This document shows, piece by piece, positions 42,541 to 50,419 of a stretch of 64,000 nt of DNA (within the stretch, counting starts at the first letter, position 1; each line of letters opens with the position of its first letter). Source of the DNA: CBDFGK01 sp965247075 (GTDB taxonomy: Bacteria > Pseudomonadota > Gammaproteobacteria > Pseudomonadales > Halieaceae); assembly GCA_965247075.1 (NCBI GenBank), contig CBDFGK010000003.1, positions 2,352,302 through 2,416,301 of the forward strand. Direction: 5' to 3'. The position numbers and the translations under genes are program-made. The notes beneath the pieces are model-generated. The model saw only the letters and a program-made list of their open reading frames with translations. It was not told the origin of the DNA and did no database searches.

Positions 42541-43590
42541 ATGGCGAACAACAATGTACAGGAGATTTATCTGGCCTACTACGGTCGCCCGGCCGACCCA
42601 GGCGGCGAGGCCTACTGGACCGACCAGCTCGACCAGGCTGGCGGTAATCTCAATGCAGTCATTGATGCCTTCGGCAACAGCCCCGAGTTCACCGAACGCT
42701 TTGCCCGCCTGGATACCGAGGCACTAATTGCGGCGATTTACCACCGGCTGTTCAACCGCGACCCGGATGCCGGTGGCCTGGCGTTCTATACCGATCTGCT
42801 GGAGAGCGGCCAAAAGACTCTGGGTTCCATTGCCCTGGACATCCTCAACGGCGCCAGCGGTGAAGATGTGACGCGGCTGGATGAAAAACTGGTGGCAGCC
42901 GCCGAGTTCACGCGCCTGGTGGAGGTATCGGGTACAACCTACGCCGGCGAATGGGGCATCACCGTAGGTAGCAATCTGATTGCCACCATCGGCAGCGTTT
43001 GGACGACGTTCCAGCACGCGCGCGCCGAGTTTTCAGCGGAGTTTCCTGGCCAGGATACCGCCCTTTGGTACGGTGTCCCGAGAGGCATAGTCCCTCTGTT
43101 TCTAACCCAGTTGCGCGACGACCCCCACTATTTCGATTTGGACAGATACGTCGACTTTGGCCAATCAGCAAATACTGCCGCGCACCTGCATTTCGACGAT
43201 CATCTGGTCATTGACGGCGTATTGGCAGAGTACACAGATTTCGACCGTGACCGCGATAGCTACACTCTGTTCGACCTGGCGCCGGGCAACTACGAGTTCG
43301 CCCTCTCCGGCGGCACCGACACAATGTTGCTCCTGTTTGCCTATGACTACGAAGACGGACTCATATTCAGGAGTGTTATTGTGAGCGATGAAGACCACCT
43401 GCAAATCCAACTGCAGGAAACAGTGGATCTGATGGTACGAGTCTCTGGCGACCAGGGATCGGGGGAATACCGGCTCACCATCACCGAGACGGACGAGACC
43501 TATCGGGCCTATGATCTGGAGTTGGAACCGCCTCTTTACGACAACGCCGAAGCCAATGAAGTCTTTTATGATTACCTGTTTGGAGCCTGA
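42541..43590 (+). CDS. DUF4214-domain protein
   Basis: A 349-residue protein. Residues 1-100 carry the DUF4214 pattern (IYLAYYGRPADPGGEAYWTD, FGNSPEFTER, IYHRLFNRDPDAGGLAFYTD), found in secreted and S-layer-like proteins. Residues 225-320 resemble a bacterial pre-peptidase C-terminal-like beta domain (DRDSYTLFDLAPGNYEFALS, YRLTITETDETY). There is no N-terminal signal peptide, which is common for type I-secreted DUF4214 proteins. Its last 88 codons are duplicated upstream. Confidence 0.8.
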   Translation: MANNNVQEIYLAYYGRPADPGGEAYWTDQLDQAGGNLNAVIDAFGNSPEFTERFARLDTEALIAAIYHRLFNRDPDAGGLAFYTDLLESGQKTLGSIALDILNGASGEDVTRLDEKLVAAAEFTRLVEVSGTTYAGEWGITVGSNLIATIGSVWTTFQHARAEFSAEFPGQDTALWYGVPRGIVPLFLTQLRDDPHYFDLDRYVDFGQSANTAAHLHFDDHLVIDGVLAEYTDFDRDRDSYTLFDLAPGNYEFALSGGTDTMLLLFAYDYEDGLIFRSVIVSDEDHLQIQLQETVDLMVRVSGDQGSGEYRLTITETDETYRAYDLELEPPLYDNAEANEVFYDYLFGA

Positions 43591-43591
43591 T

Positions 43592-43792
43592 ATGAACCCC
43601 CTCATCCGCTGGCCTACCGTCCTGATCGCACTGCCCCTGATACTGGGCGCTGCCTACAGCCGTGGCGCTCCCTATTGCAGCGCCGACTCCAACCCCGAGC
43701 ACTGCGCCACCCTGGAAAACCAGATACGCTATCGCTATTACCCGCCGCCCGGATACGTGCAACTAAAGAGAGGCTTTTACTACATAACCTAA
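43592..43792 (+). CDS. Small secreted hypothetical protein
   Basis: A 66-residue product starting one base after the DUF4214 stop. A signal peptide is likely (MNPLIRWPTVLIALPLILGA), followed by a short mature part with two cysteines (PYCSADSNPEHCATL) and an aromatic C-terminus (GYVQLKRGFYYIT). It is co-transcribed with the DUF4214 gene. The function is unknown. Confidence 0.5.
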   Translation: MNPLIRWPTVLIALPLILGAAYSRGAPYCSADSNPEHCATLENQIRYRYYPPPGYVQLKRGFYYIT

Positions 43793-43848
43793 AAAGGGGT
43801 ATTCAGAGCGCTTTGACGCACTGGCAAAGTTCTATCTGAGGATTTGGG
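43793..43848. repeat. 56-bp direct repeat, right copy
   Basis: Matches 41092-41147 with one difference (CTGAGG versus CTGGGG). It closes the accessory segment just upstream of the carA leader. No inverted terminal repeats were found beside either copy. Confidence 0.9.
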
Positions 43849-43971
43849 CTCATCTATTCAGTAGACACCTGGCGAGCTATCCCGTAAAATCGCGCTCCCA
43901 GAAACAACGAGTTCAGTGACAGTCGTTCTGGGCAGAACAAATCGGTGTAAGCCAGTGCAAAACAAGATCCC

Positions 43972-44007
43972 AAAAAGCGAGATGAGGATGCCTTCATCTC
44001 GCTTTTT
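43972..44007 (+). terminator. Rho-independent terminator or attenuator before carA
   Basis: AAAAAGCGAGATGA (43972-43985), an 8-base loop and TCATCTCGCTTTTT (43994-44007) form a 14-bp perfect stem ending in a T-run, 44 bases before the carA start. As no intact gene precedes it closely, it is either an attenuator in the carAB leader or the terminator of a gene displaced by the island. The 120 bases upstream hold no gene. Confidence 0.8.
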
Positions 44008-44051
44008 TCGGATTGTCGCACAGCGAAAAGCCCATTATTTGGGAGCTGTGC

Positions 44052-45194
44052 TTGAGTAATCCAGCCATTTTGGCCCTTGCAGATGGCAGTATTTTCAAAG
44101 GCAAGGCGATAGGTGCTGACAGTACCTCCGTTGGTGAGGTTGTTTTCAATACGGCGATGACCGGGTACCAGGAGATTTTGACCGATCCCTCCTATGCCCG
44201 CCAGATTGTGACGCTGACCTATCCCCACATTGGTAATACCGGCACCAATAGTGAAGATGAAGAATCGACCGCCATCTGGTCATCTGGCCTAGTCATTCGG
44301 GATCTGCCGCTGTTATCCAGCAACTACCGCAACCAGCAGAGCCTGCAGGACTACCTGGTCGACCACAAGGTGGTGGCGATTGCCGACATCGATACCCGCA
44401 GACTCACTCGCATATTGCGCGACAAGGGTGCCCAGAATGGTTGCCTGATGGCGGGACCGGACCTGGACGAGGACAAGGCCTTGCAACAGGCGCGTGAATT
44501 TGCCGGGCTGAAGGGCATGGACCTGGCCAGGGAAGTGACCGTGGACCAGCCCTATTCCTGGGTACAGGGCAGTTGGCAATTCGGTGCGGGATACAGCAAC
44601 CGTGCTGCCGAGGATTTGCCCTGGCATGTGGTCGCCTACGATTATGGTGTAAAGCGCAACATCCTGCGCATGCTTACCGATCGCGGCTGCCGGTTGACGG
44701 TAGTGCCGGCGCAAACTCCAGCCAGTGACGTGCTGGCGCTGCAGCCGGATGGCATCTTTTTGTCCAACGGACCGGGCGATCCCGAGCCCTGCGATTACGC
44801 CATAACCGCGATTCAGGAGTTACTGGAGACAGGCATACCTATCTTCGGTATTTGCCTGGGCCACCAGTTACTGGGTCTGGCCAGTGGCGCCAACACAGTA
44901 AAAATGAAGTTTGGGCACCACGGCGCCAATCACCCGGTGCAGAACCTGGATGATGGCACGGTGCTGATTACCAGCCAAAACCACGGTTTTGCCGTCGATG
45001 AGACCAACCTGCCAGACAATCTGCGTCTGACCCACAGGTCGCTGTTCGATGGTTCCCTGCAGGGTATTCATCGTACCGATAAGGCGGCGTTCAGTTTTCA
45101 GGGACACCCAGAAGCCAGCCCTGGGCCGCACGATGCCGCCCCACTTTTTGAACATTTCCTTGAGTTGATCAGCCAACATGCGGAGCAGGTCTGA
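44052..45194 (+). CDS. carA: Carbamoyl-phosphate synthase small subunit
   Basis: Glutamine amidotransferase subunit of carbamoyl-phosphate synthase, 380 residues, feeding pyrimidine and arginine synthesis. The start is most likely TTG 44052 (SNPAILALADGSIFKG), after GGGAG; the upstream in-frame start at 44013 gives a non-conserved leader. The class I amidotransferase cysteine is in FGICLGHQLLGLA and the His-Glu pair in QGHPEASPGPHD. It is followed by carB after 6 bases. In most gammaproteobacteria dapB precedes it; here accessory DNA does. Confidence 0.96.
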   Translation: MSNPAILALADGSIFKGKAIGADSTSVGEVVFNTAMTGYQEILTDPSYARQIVTLTYPHIGNTGTNSEDEESTAIWSSGLVIRDLPLLSSNYRNQQSLQDYLVDHKVVAIADIDTRRLTRILRDKGAQNGCLMAGPDLDEDKALQQAREFAGLKGMDLAREVTVDQPYSWVQGSWQFGAGYSNRAAEDLPWHVVAYDYGVKRNILRMLTDRGCRLTVVPAQTPASDVLALQPDGIFLSNGPGDPEPCDYAITAIQELLETGIPIFGICLGHQLLGLASGANTVKMKFGHHGANHPVQNLDDGTVLITSQNHGFAVDETNLPDNLRLTHRSLFDGSLQGIHRTDKAAFSFQGHPEASPGPHDAAPLFEHFLELISQHAEQV

Positions 45195-45200
45195 GTCCTT

Positions 45201-48200
45201 ATGCCAAAGCGAACTGATATAGAAAGCGTCCTGATACTCGGTGCCGGTCCGATCGTTATCGGCCAGGCATGCGAGTTTGATTACTCGGGAGCGCAGGCCT
45301 GCAAGGCGCTGCGCGAAGAGGGTTACCGGGTCATTTTGGTGAACTCCAATCCGGCCACCATCATGACCGATCCCAGCATGGCCGATGCCACCTATATTGA
45401 GCCGGTTGAGTGGCGCACGGTGGCACGCATTATTGAGAAGGAACGGCCCAGCGTGTTATTGCCCACCATGGGTGGACAGACGGCACTGAACTGCGCCCTG
45501 GACCTGGCCCGGGAAGGGGTGCTGAAAAAATATGATGTAGAAATGATTGGCGCTACCAAAGAAGCCATCGATATGGCAGAAGATCGCCAGTTGTTTGACC
45601 AGGCCATGAAACGCATCGGCCTGGAGACGCCTCACTCGGTGTTGGCTCACAGCATGGAAGAAGCCTTCCAGATGCTCGACCAGATAGGCTTCCCCTGTAT
45701 CATTCGACCTTCTTTCACCATGGGTGGCTCCGGCGGTGGTATCGCCTACAACCGCGATGAGTTTGAAGAAATCTGTTTGCGCGGACTGGATCTTTCCCCC
45801 ACCAGCGAGCTATTGCTGGACGAGTCTTTAATCGGCTGGAAAGAGTTCGAAATGGAGGTGGTGCGCGACAGGAATGACAACTGCATCATCATCTGCTCGA
45901 TCGAGAACTTCGATCCAATGGGGGTGCACACTGGCGATTCCATTACGGTTGCCCCGGCCCAGACCCTGACCGACAAGGAATACCAGTTCATGCGCAACGC
46001 CTCGCTGGCGGTGCTGCGTGAAATTGGCGTTGAAACCGGCGGCTCCAATGTTCAGTTTGGGCAGGACCCGAAAACAGGTCGCCTGGTCATAATCGAAATG
46101 AACCCGCGGGTGTCTCGCTCCTCGGCGCTGGCTTCCAAGGCGACGGGCTTTCCGATTGCCAGGGTCGCCGCCAAACTGGCTATCGGCTATACCCTGGATG
46201 AATTGCAGAACCAAATTACCGGTGGCGCCACACCCGCCTCCTTCGAGCCCAGCATCGATTATGTAGTTACCAAGCTGCCGCGGTTTGCTTTTGAGAAATT
46301 TGAGGGTGCGGACACTCGTTTGACCACGCAGATGAAATCTGTGGGTGAGGTCATGGCTATCGGGCGTACCTTCCAGGAATCCCTGCAGAAAGCTCTGCGC
46401 GGCCTGGAAGTCGACTCCTTTGGCTTTGAGCACATGATAGACGTTGATGCCGCCGATGCGCACGACGTGTTGGTGTCACACCTGACCAATCCGGGGCCGG
46501 AGCGTATCCGGTATGTCGCCGATGCCATGCGGGCCGGCATGACCATCGAAGAAATTTTCGGCTGTTCCGGCATCGATCCCTGGTTCCTGGCGCAGATTGA
46601 AGACCTGGTGAATACCGAGGACAGCCTCAAGACCGTGCCGCTGGCCGACCTGGACAAAGCTGCCATGTTTGCGCTCAAGCGCAAGGGCTTTGCGGACCAG
46701 CGCCTGGCCGTGTTGCTGGCAGAGACGGAGCAGAGTGTGCGCCAACATCGGCAATCCCTGGGTATCCGGCCGGTTTACAAGCGGGTCGATACCTGTGCCG
46801 CCGAGTTTGCCTCGGCGACAGCGTATATGTACTCGACCTATGAAGAGGAGTGCGAGGCAGCGCCCACTGACCGGGATAAAATCATGGTACTCGGTGGTGG
46901 CCCCAACCGTATTGGACAGGGCATAGAGTTTGACTATTGCTGCGTACACGCGGCGCTGGCCTTGCGCGAGGATGGCTACGAGACCATCATGGTCAACTGT
47001 AACCCGGAAACGGTTTCTACGGACTACGACACCTCTGACCGGCTCTATTTTGAACCGGTCACACTCGAAGATGTGCTGGAAATAGTAGCGCTGGAGAAAC
47101 CCAAGGGTGTCATCGTGCAGTTCGGTGGCCAGACGCCGCTGAAGTTGGCGCGAGAGTTGGAAGCTCAGGGCGTGCCAATTATAGGTACGTCTCCCGATGC
47201 CATCGACCGGGCTGAGGATAGAGAACGTTTCCAGCAGATGATCGACAAGCTGGGCTTAAAACAGCCACCCAATATGACGGTGCGCAGTACCGAAGAGGCA
47301 CTGGCGGCAGCCGGCAGCCTGAATTATCCGTTGGTGGTTCGCCCCTCTTACGTGCTGGGCGGTCGGGCCATGGAAATTGTTTACCGCGAAGAGGAATTGC
47401 TGCGCTACCTGCGCGAGGCGATGCGGGCGTCCGCTGATTCGCCGGTGTTGCTGGATCACTTTCTGAGTGCGGCCATTGAGATTGATATCGATGCGGTTAG
47501 CGATAGTGAAGATGTCGTTATCGGTGCCATCATGCAACATATTGAACAGGCCGGGGTGCACTCCGGTGATTCTGCCTGTTCACTGCCACCCTATAGCCTG
47601 GAGCCTGCTGTACAGGACCTGATGCGTGAGCAGGTTACGCAAATGGCCAGGGAGTTGAAGGTAAAAGGGCTGATGAATGTGCAACTGGCCTGGCAGGATG
47701 GCGAAATTTATGTGATTGAGGTAAACCCTCGGGCCTCGCGTACGGTGCCCTTTGTGTCCAAGTGCATTGGCACTTCGCTGGCCAAAATTGCCGCTCGATG
47801 CATGGTGGGGACCAGCTTGGTGGAGCAGGGTTTCACCAAAGAAATTGTGCCGCCTTATTACTCGGTCAAGGAAGCGGTGATGCCGTTTAATAAATTTCCC
47901 GGCGTCGATCCCATTCTGGGCCCGGAAATGAAGTCTACCGGCGAAGTCATGGGGACCGGCGAGACCTTCGAGGCCGCCTTCGCCAAGGCGCAGTTGGGTG
48001 CCGGCCATGCGGCACCGGAACAGGGTACTGTTTTTATCAGTGTTCGCGATGTGGACAAGGACGGGGCTGTTAAAGTGGCGCGTCAGTTGGTTGAAAGTGG
48101 CTTCGACCTGCTCGCCACCGGCGGCACGGCGCAGGCACTGACGGATGCGGGGCTGCCCGTACAACGTGTCAATAAAGTACTTGAGGGGCGCCCCCACATT

Positions 48201-48422
48201 GTTGATATGATTAAGAACAGGGAAGTCGACTTGATTATCAATACCACCGAGGGCCGCCGTGCCATCTCCGATTCAGCGTCAATTCGCAGCAGTGCCGAAT
48301 CGCACAATGTCTATTATACCACCACGCTGACAGCGGCAGAGGCAATAGCAGGCGCGATGAGACACGGTAGTGATGATGAGGTCCGACGCTTGCAGGATCT
48401 GCACAGGAGAATTGCAGTATGA
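45201..48422 (+). CDS. carB: Carbamoyl-phosphate synthase large subunit
   Basis: Large subunit of 1073 residues, full length. It contains two homologous ATP-grasp halves, one forming carboxyphosphate and the other phosphorylating carbamate, visible as ILGAGPIVIGQACEFDYSGA and VLGGGPNRIGQGIEFDYC, each followed by ATP-grasp motifs (RPSFTMGGSGGG and RPSYVLGGRAME). A C-terminal MGS-like allosteric domain follows (ATGGTAQALTDAGLPVQRV). It overlaps greA by four bases. Confidence 0.98.
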   Translation: MPKRTDIESVLILGAGPIVIGQACEFDYSGAQACKALREEGYRVILVNSNPATIMTDPSMADATYIEPVEWRTVARIIEKERPSVLLPTMGGQTALNCALDLAREGVLKKYDVEMIGATKEAIDMAEDRQLFDQAMKRIGLETPHSVLAHSMEEAFQMLDQIGFPCIIRPSFTMGGSGGGIAYNRDEFEEICLRGLDLSPTSELLLDESLIGWKEFEMEVVRDRNDNCIIICSIENFDPMGVHTGDSITVAPAQTLTDKEYQFMRNASLAVLREIGVETGGSNVQFGQDPKTGRLVIIEMNPRVSRSSALASKATGFPIARVAAKLAIGYTLDELQNQITGGATPASFEPSIDYVVTKLPRFAFEKFEGADTRLTTQMKSVGEVMAIGRTFQESLQKALRGLEVDSFGFEHMIDVDAADAHDVLVSHLTNPGPERIRYVADAMRAGMTIEEIFGCSGIDPWFLAQIEDLVNTEDSLKTVPLADLDKAAMFALKRKGFADQRLAVLLAETEQSVRQHRQSLGIRPVYKRVDTCAAEFASATAYMYSTYEEECEAAPTDRDKIMVLGGGPNRIGQGIEFDYCCVHAALALREDGYETIMVNCNPETVSTDYDTSDRLYFEPVTLEDVLEIVALEKPKGVIVQFGGQTPLKLARELEAQGVPIIGTSPDAIDRAEDRERFQQMIDKLGLKQPPNMTVRSTEEALAAAGSLNYPLVVRPSYVLGGRAMEIVYREEELLRYLREAMRASADSPVLLDHFLSAAIEIDIDAVSDSEDVVIGAIMQHIEQAGVHSGDSACSLPPYSLEPAVQDLMREQVTQMARELKVKGLMNVQLAWQDGEIYVIEVNPRASRTVPFVSKCIGTSLAKIAARCMVGTSLVEQGFTKEIVPPYYSVKEAVMPFNKFPGVDPILGPEMKSTGEVMGTGETFEAAFAKAQLGAGHAAPEQGTVFISVRDVDKDGAVKVARQLVESGFDLLATGGTAQALTDAGLPVQRVNKVLEGRPHIVDMIKNREVDLIINTTEGRRAISDSASIRSSAESHNVYYTTTLTAAEAIAGAMRHGSDDEVRRLQDLHRRIAV

Positions 48423-48895
48423 ACAAAGTACCCATGACCGTGGCCGGAGAAGTGCGTCTGCGCGAAGAGTTGGAACAGCTCAGGAAAGTGGATAGACCGC
48501 GCATCAGCCAGGCGATTGCGGAGGCGCGCGCGCATGGTGATCTCAAGGAAAACGCGGAATACCATGCGGCCCGTGAGCAACAGAGTTTCGCGGAAGGTCG
48601 TATTATGGAGATCGAATCGAAACTGGCTGAGGCACAGGTGATTGATGTCACCAAGCTTGCCAAAACCGGCAAGGTTATTTTTGGCACCACCGTAGACCTG
48701 ATCAACGTGGACACCGATGAAACGGTGCGTTACCGGATAGTCGGCGAAGACGAAGCCGAGGTTAAGAGTAACAGGATATCGGTGACCTCACCGATTGCCC
48801 GCGCTTTGATTGGTAAAGAAGAAGGCGACGTTGTGGTTGTACGTGCGCCCGGCGGCGATACGGAATATGAGATCAACGAGGTTCAGCATCTCTAG
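48419..48895 (+). CDS. greA: Transcription elongation factor GreA
   Basis: Full-length GreA of 158 residues. The N-terminal coiled coil has the acidic tip DLKENAEYHAAREQQSF, which enters the RNA polymerase secondary channel and stimulates cleavage of backtracked RNA. The C-terminal domain contains VRAPGGDTEYEINEV. ATG 48419 overlaps the carB stop, so it is translated within the carAB operon. Confidence 0.98.
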   Translation: MNKVPMTVAGEVRLREELEQLRKVDRPRISQAIAEARAHGDLKENAEYHAAREQQSFAEGRIMEIESKLAEAQVIDVTKLAKTGKVIFGTTVDLINVDTDETVRYRIVGEDEAEVKSNRISVTSPIARALIGKEEGDVVVVRAPGGDTEYEINEVQHL

Positions 48896-48999
48896 CTGAG
48901 CGCTTCCAATCAAGCTTGCTGCCGCTGAATGACAGTGAGCTCTCATAGCTGAATTCAAAGCCGATAATACTGAATTCGTACAGGTAGGCACCGGACCGG

Positions 49000-49353
49000 C
49001 TATTGCCATTGAATTGCCCGCTGCTGCTGAAATATTTTTACTTTAGCCAGGGTGAGTTCCGCTATCAGGCGCACTATGATGGCGTGATTTTCAGCGCGAA
49101 TCCGCTCAATGCCCGTTTCGATATCCGCTTGCAGCTTGACGGACTGGGTTTCGTCGATGGTGTCGGGTAGAACCAGGCTGAAGCAATAATTTTCCGCATC
49201 GACGTTGCGCTGGTAGATGTCACCAATAGTACTGGCAGCAAACTCCATCAGTTCTTCATCGGCGCCGCGCGCTGCCAGCAGGTCGCGAATTTGTTCTTCC
49301 AGAAAAGCCAGGCCCTGTACCCGTTGGGAGGGAAATTCGAGGATTTTGGCCAC
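49000..49353 (-). CDS. Conserved hypothetical protein
   Basis: A 117-residue, mostly helical protein starting MAKILEFPSQRVQGLAFLEE. It has no signal peptide or membrane segment. QADIETGIERIRAENHAIIV and the C-terminal ELTLAKVKIFQQQRAIQWQ suggest a coiled-coil helix pair. It lies 4 bases downstream of yhbY and is probably co-transcribed. I do not assign a function. The short region between it and greA holds no gene. Confidence 0.7.
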   Translation of the reverse strand: MAKILEFPSQRVQGLAFLEEQIRDLLAARGADEELMEFAASTIGDIYQRNVDAENYCFSLVLPDTIDETQSVKLQADIETGIERIRAENHAIIVRLIAELTLAKVKIFQQQRAIQWQ

Positions 49354-49357
49354 TCGC

Positions 49358-49657
49358 CTAAAACCGGATCAGGTTGGACAGGCGCGGGTCTGGCTGGGCA
49401 CTGCGGCGCAGTAGCAAAATGATATTGCCCATGCCCTGTATTAGCTCGGCACCGGTGTGATCACAAATTTCTTCACTGACGGTCAGGCGTGCGGCGCGAT
49501 CGTCCACTACCAGCTTGATCTTGATGAGCTCGTGGTCGCTGAGCGCTCGCTCAATCTCCAGCAGCACTGATTCGCCCAGCCCCCTGGCCGCGACTGTGAC
49601 CACCGGCTTCAACTTGTGGCCAATGGCGCGTAATTGTTTGCTGTCTCGTGTGCTCAT
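49358..49657 (-). CDS. yhbY: RNA-binding protein YhbY (CRM domain)
   Basis: A CRM-domain RNA-binding protein of 99 residues associated with pre-50S ribosomal subunits. The pattern LRAIGHKLKPVVTVAARGLG, then ALSDHELIKIKL and the GNIILLLRRS strand is complete. ATG 49657 is chosen because it matches the family length; an upstream in-frame start adds 16 non-conserved residues. It is divergent from rlmE across a short shared promoter region. Confidence 0.93.
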   Translation of the reverse strand: MSTRDSKQLRAIGHKLKPVVTVAARGLGESVLLEIERALSDHELIKIKLVVDDRAARLTVSEEICDHTGAELIQGMGNIILLLRRSAQPDPRLSNLIRF

Positions 49658-49726
49658 GTTCGTTCCTGTTTCGTGCAGGGCGCGGTATTCTACGCCTGCT
49701 CTCACGGGAAAGACATCGAAGCACTC

Positions 49727-50350
49727 ATGGCGAAGAAGAAATCATCCAGCAGAAGCTGGCTCAATGAGCACTTCAGGGACCACTACATTCAGCGGGCCCA
49801 GCGCGAGGGCTACCGCTCCCGTGCCTGTTACAAGTTGTTGGAAATTCAGAAAAAGGACAGATTAATTCAGCCCGGCATGACCGTTATTGACCTGGGTGCG
49901 GCGCCGGGAGGTTGGTCGCAGGTGGCCGGCCGGCTGGTAGGGCACAAAGGGCGGGTTATCGCCTCGGATATCCTGCCTGTGGATAGTCTTGAAAATGTTG
50001 AGTTTATCCAGGGTGATTTCAGTGATGAGGCAATATTAGCGCAGATACTGGCGGCGGTAGATAACGAGCCGGTAGACCTTGTAATTTCCGATATGGCCCC
50101 CAACATGAGTGGTATGAACGCGGTCGATCAGCCGCGGTCTATGTATTTGGTGGAGTTGGCGCTGGATTTTGCGCGGCAGGTTTTGCGTCCCGGTGGGGCT
50201 TTTCTCAGCAAAGTGTTCCAGGGTGAGGGCTTTGACGGGTTGGTGCGGGATGTGCGCAGTTCGTTTGGCAAGGTTATCACCCGCAAACCCGCGGCATCGC
50301 GGGCCCGATCCAGGGAAGTTTACCTGTTGGCCAGGGATTTTCAGGGCTGA
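49727..50350 (+). CDS. rlmE: 23S rRNA (uridine-2'-O)-methyltransferase RlmE (FtsJ/RrmJ)
   Basis: Heat-shock-type methyltransferase of 207 residues that methylates U2552 of 23S rRNA. The SAM motif is VIDLGAAPGGWSQVA. The catalytic tetrad K-D-K-E is suggested by SRACYKLLEIQKK, DLVISDMAPNMSG, FLSKVFQGEGFD and SREVYLLARDF. ATG 49727 is taken as the start (MAKKKSSSRSW). It precedes ftsH, the standard order in gammaproteobacteria. Confidence 0.96.
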   Translation: MAKKKSSSRSWLNEHFRDHYIQRAQREGYRSRACYKLLEIQKKDRLIQPGMTVIDLGAAPGGWSQVAGRLVGHKGRVIASDILPVDSLENVEFIQGDFSDEAILAQILAAVDNEPVDLVISDMAPNMSGMNAVDQPRSMYLVELALDFARQVLRPGGAFLSKVFQGEGFDGLVRDVRSSFGKVITRKPAASRARSREVYLLARDFQG

Positions 50351-50419
50351 TGGTGCCGACACACCAATTTTAGTATATTAGGGTGTTCCTCCCGCAGGGG
50401 AACGCAAGAGGTTAAGGCC

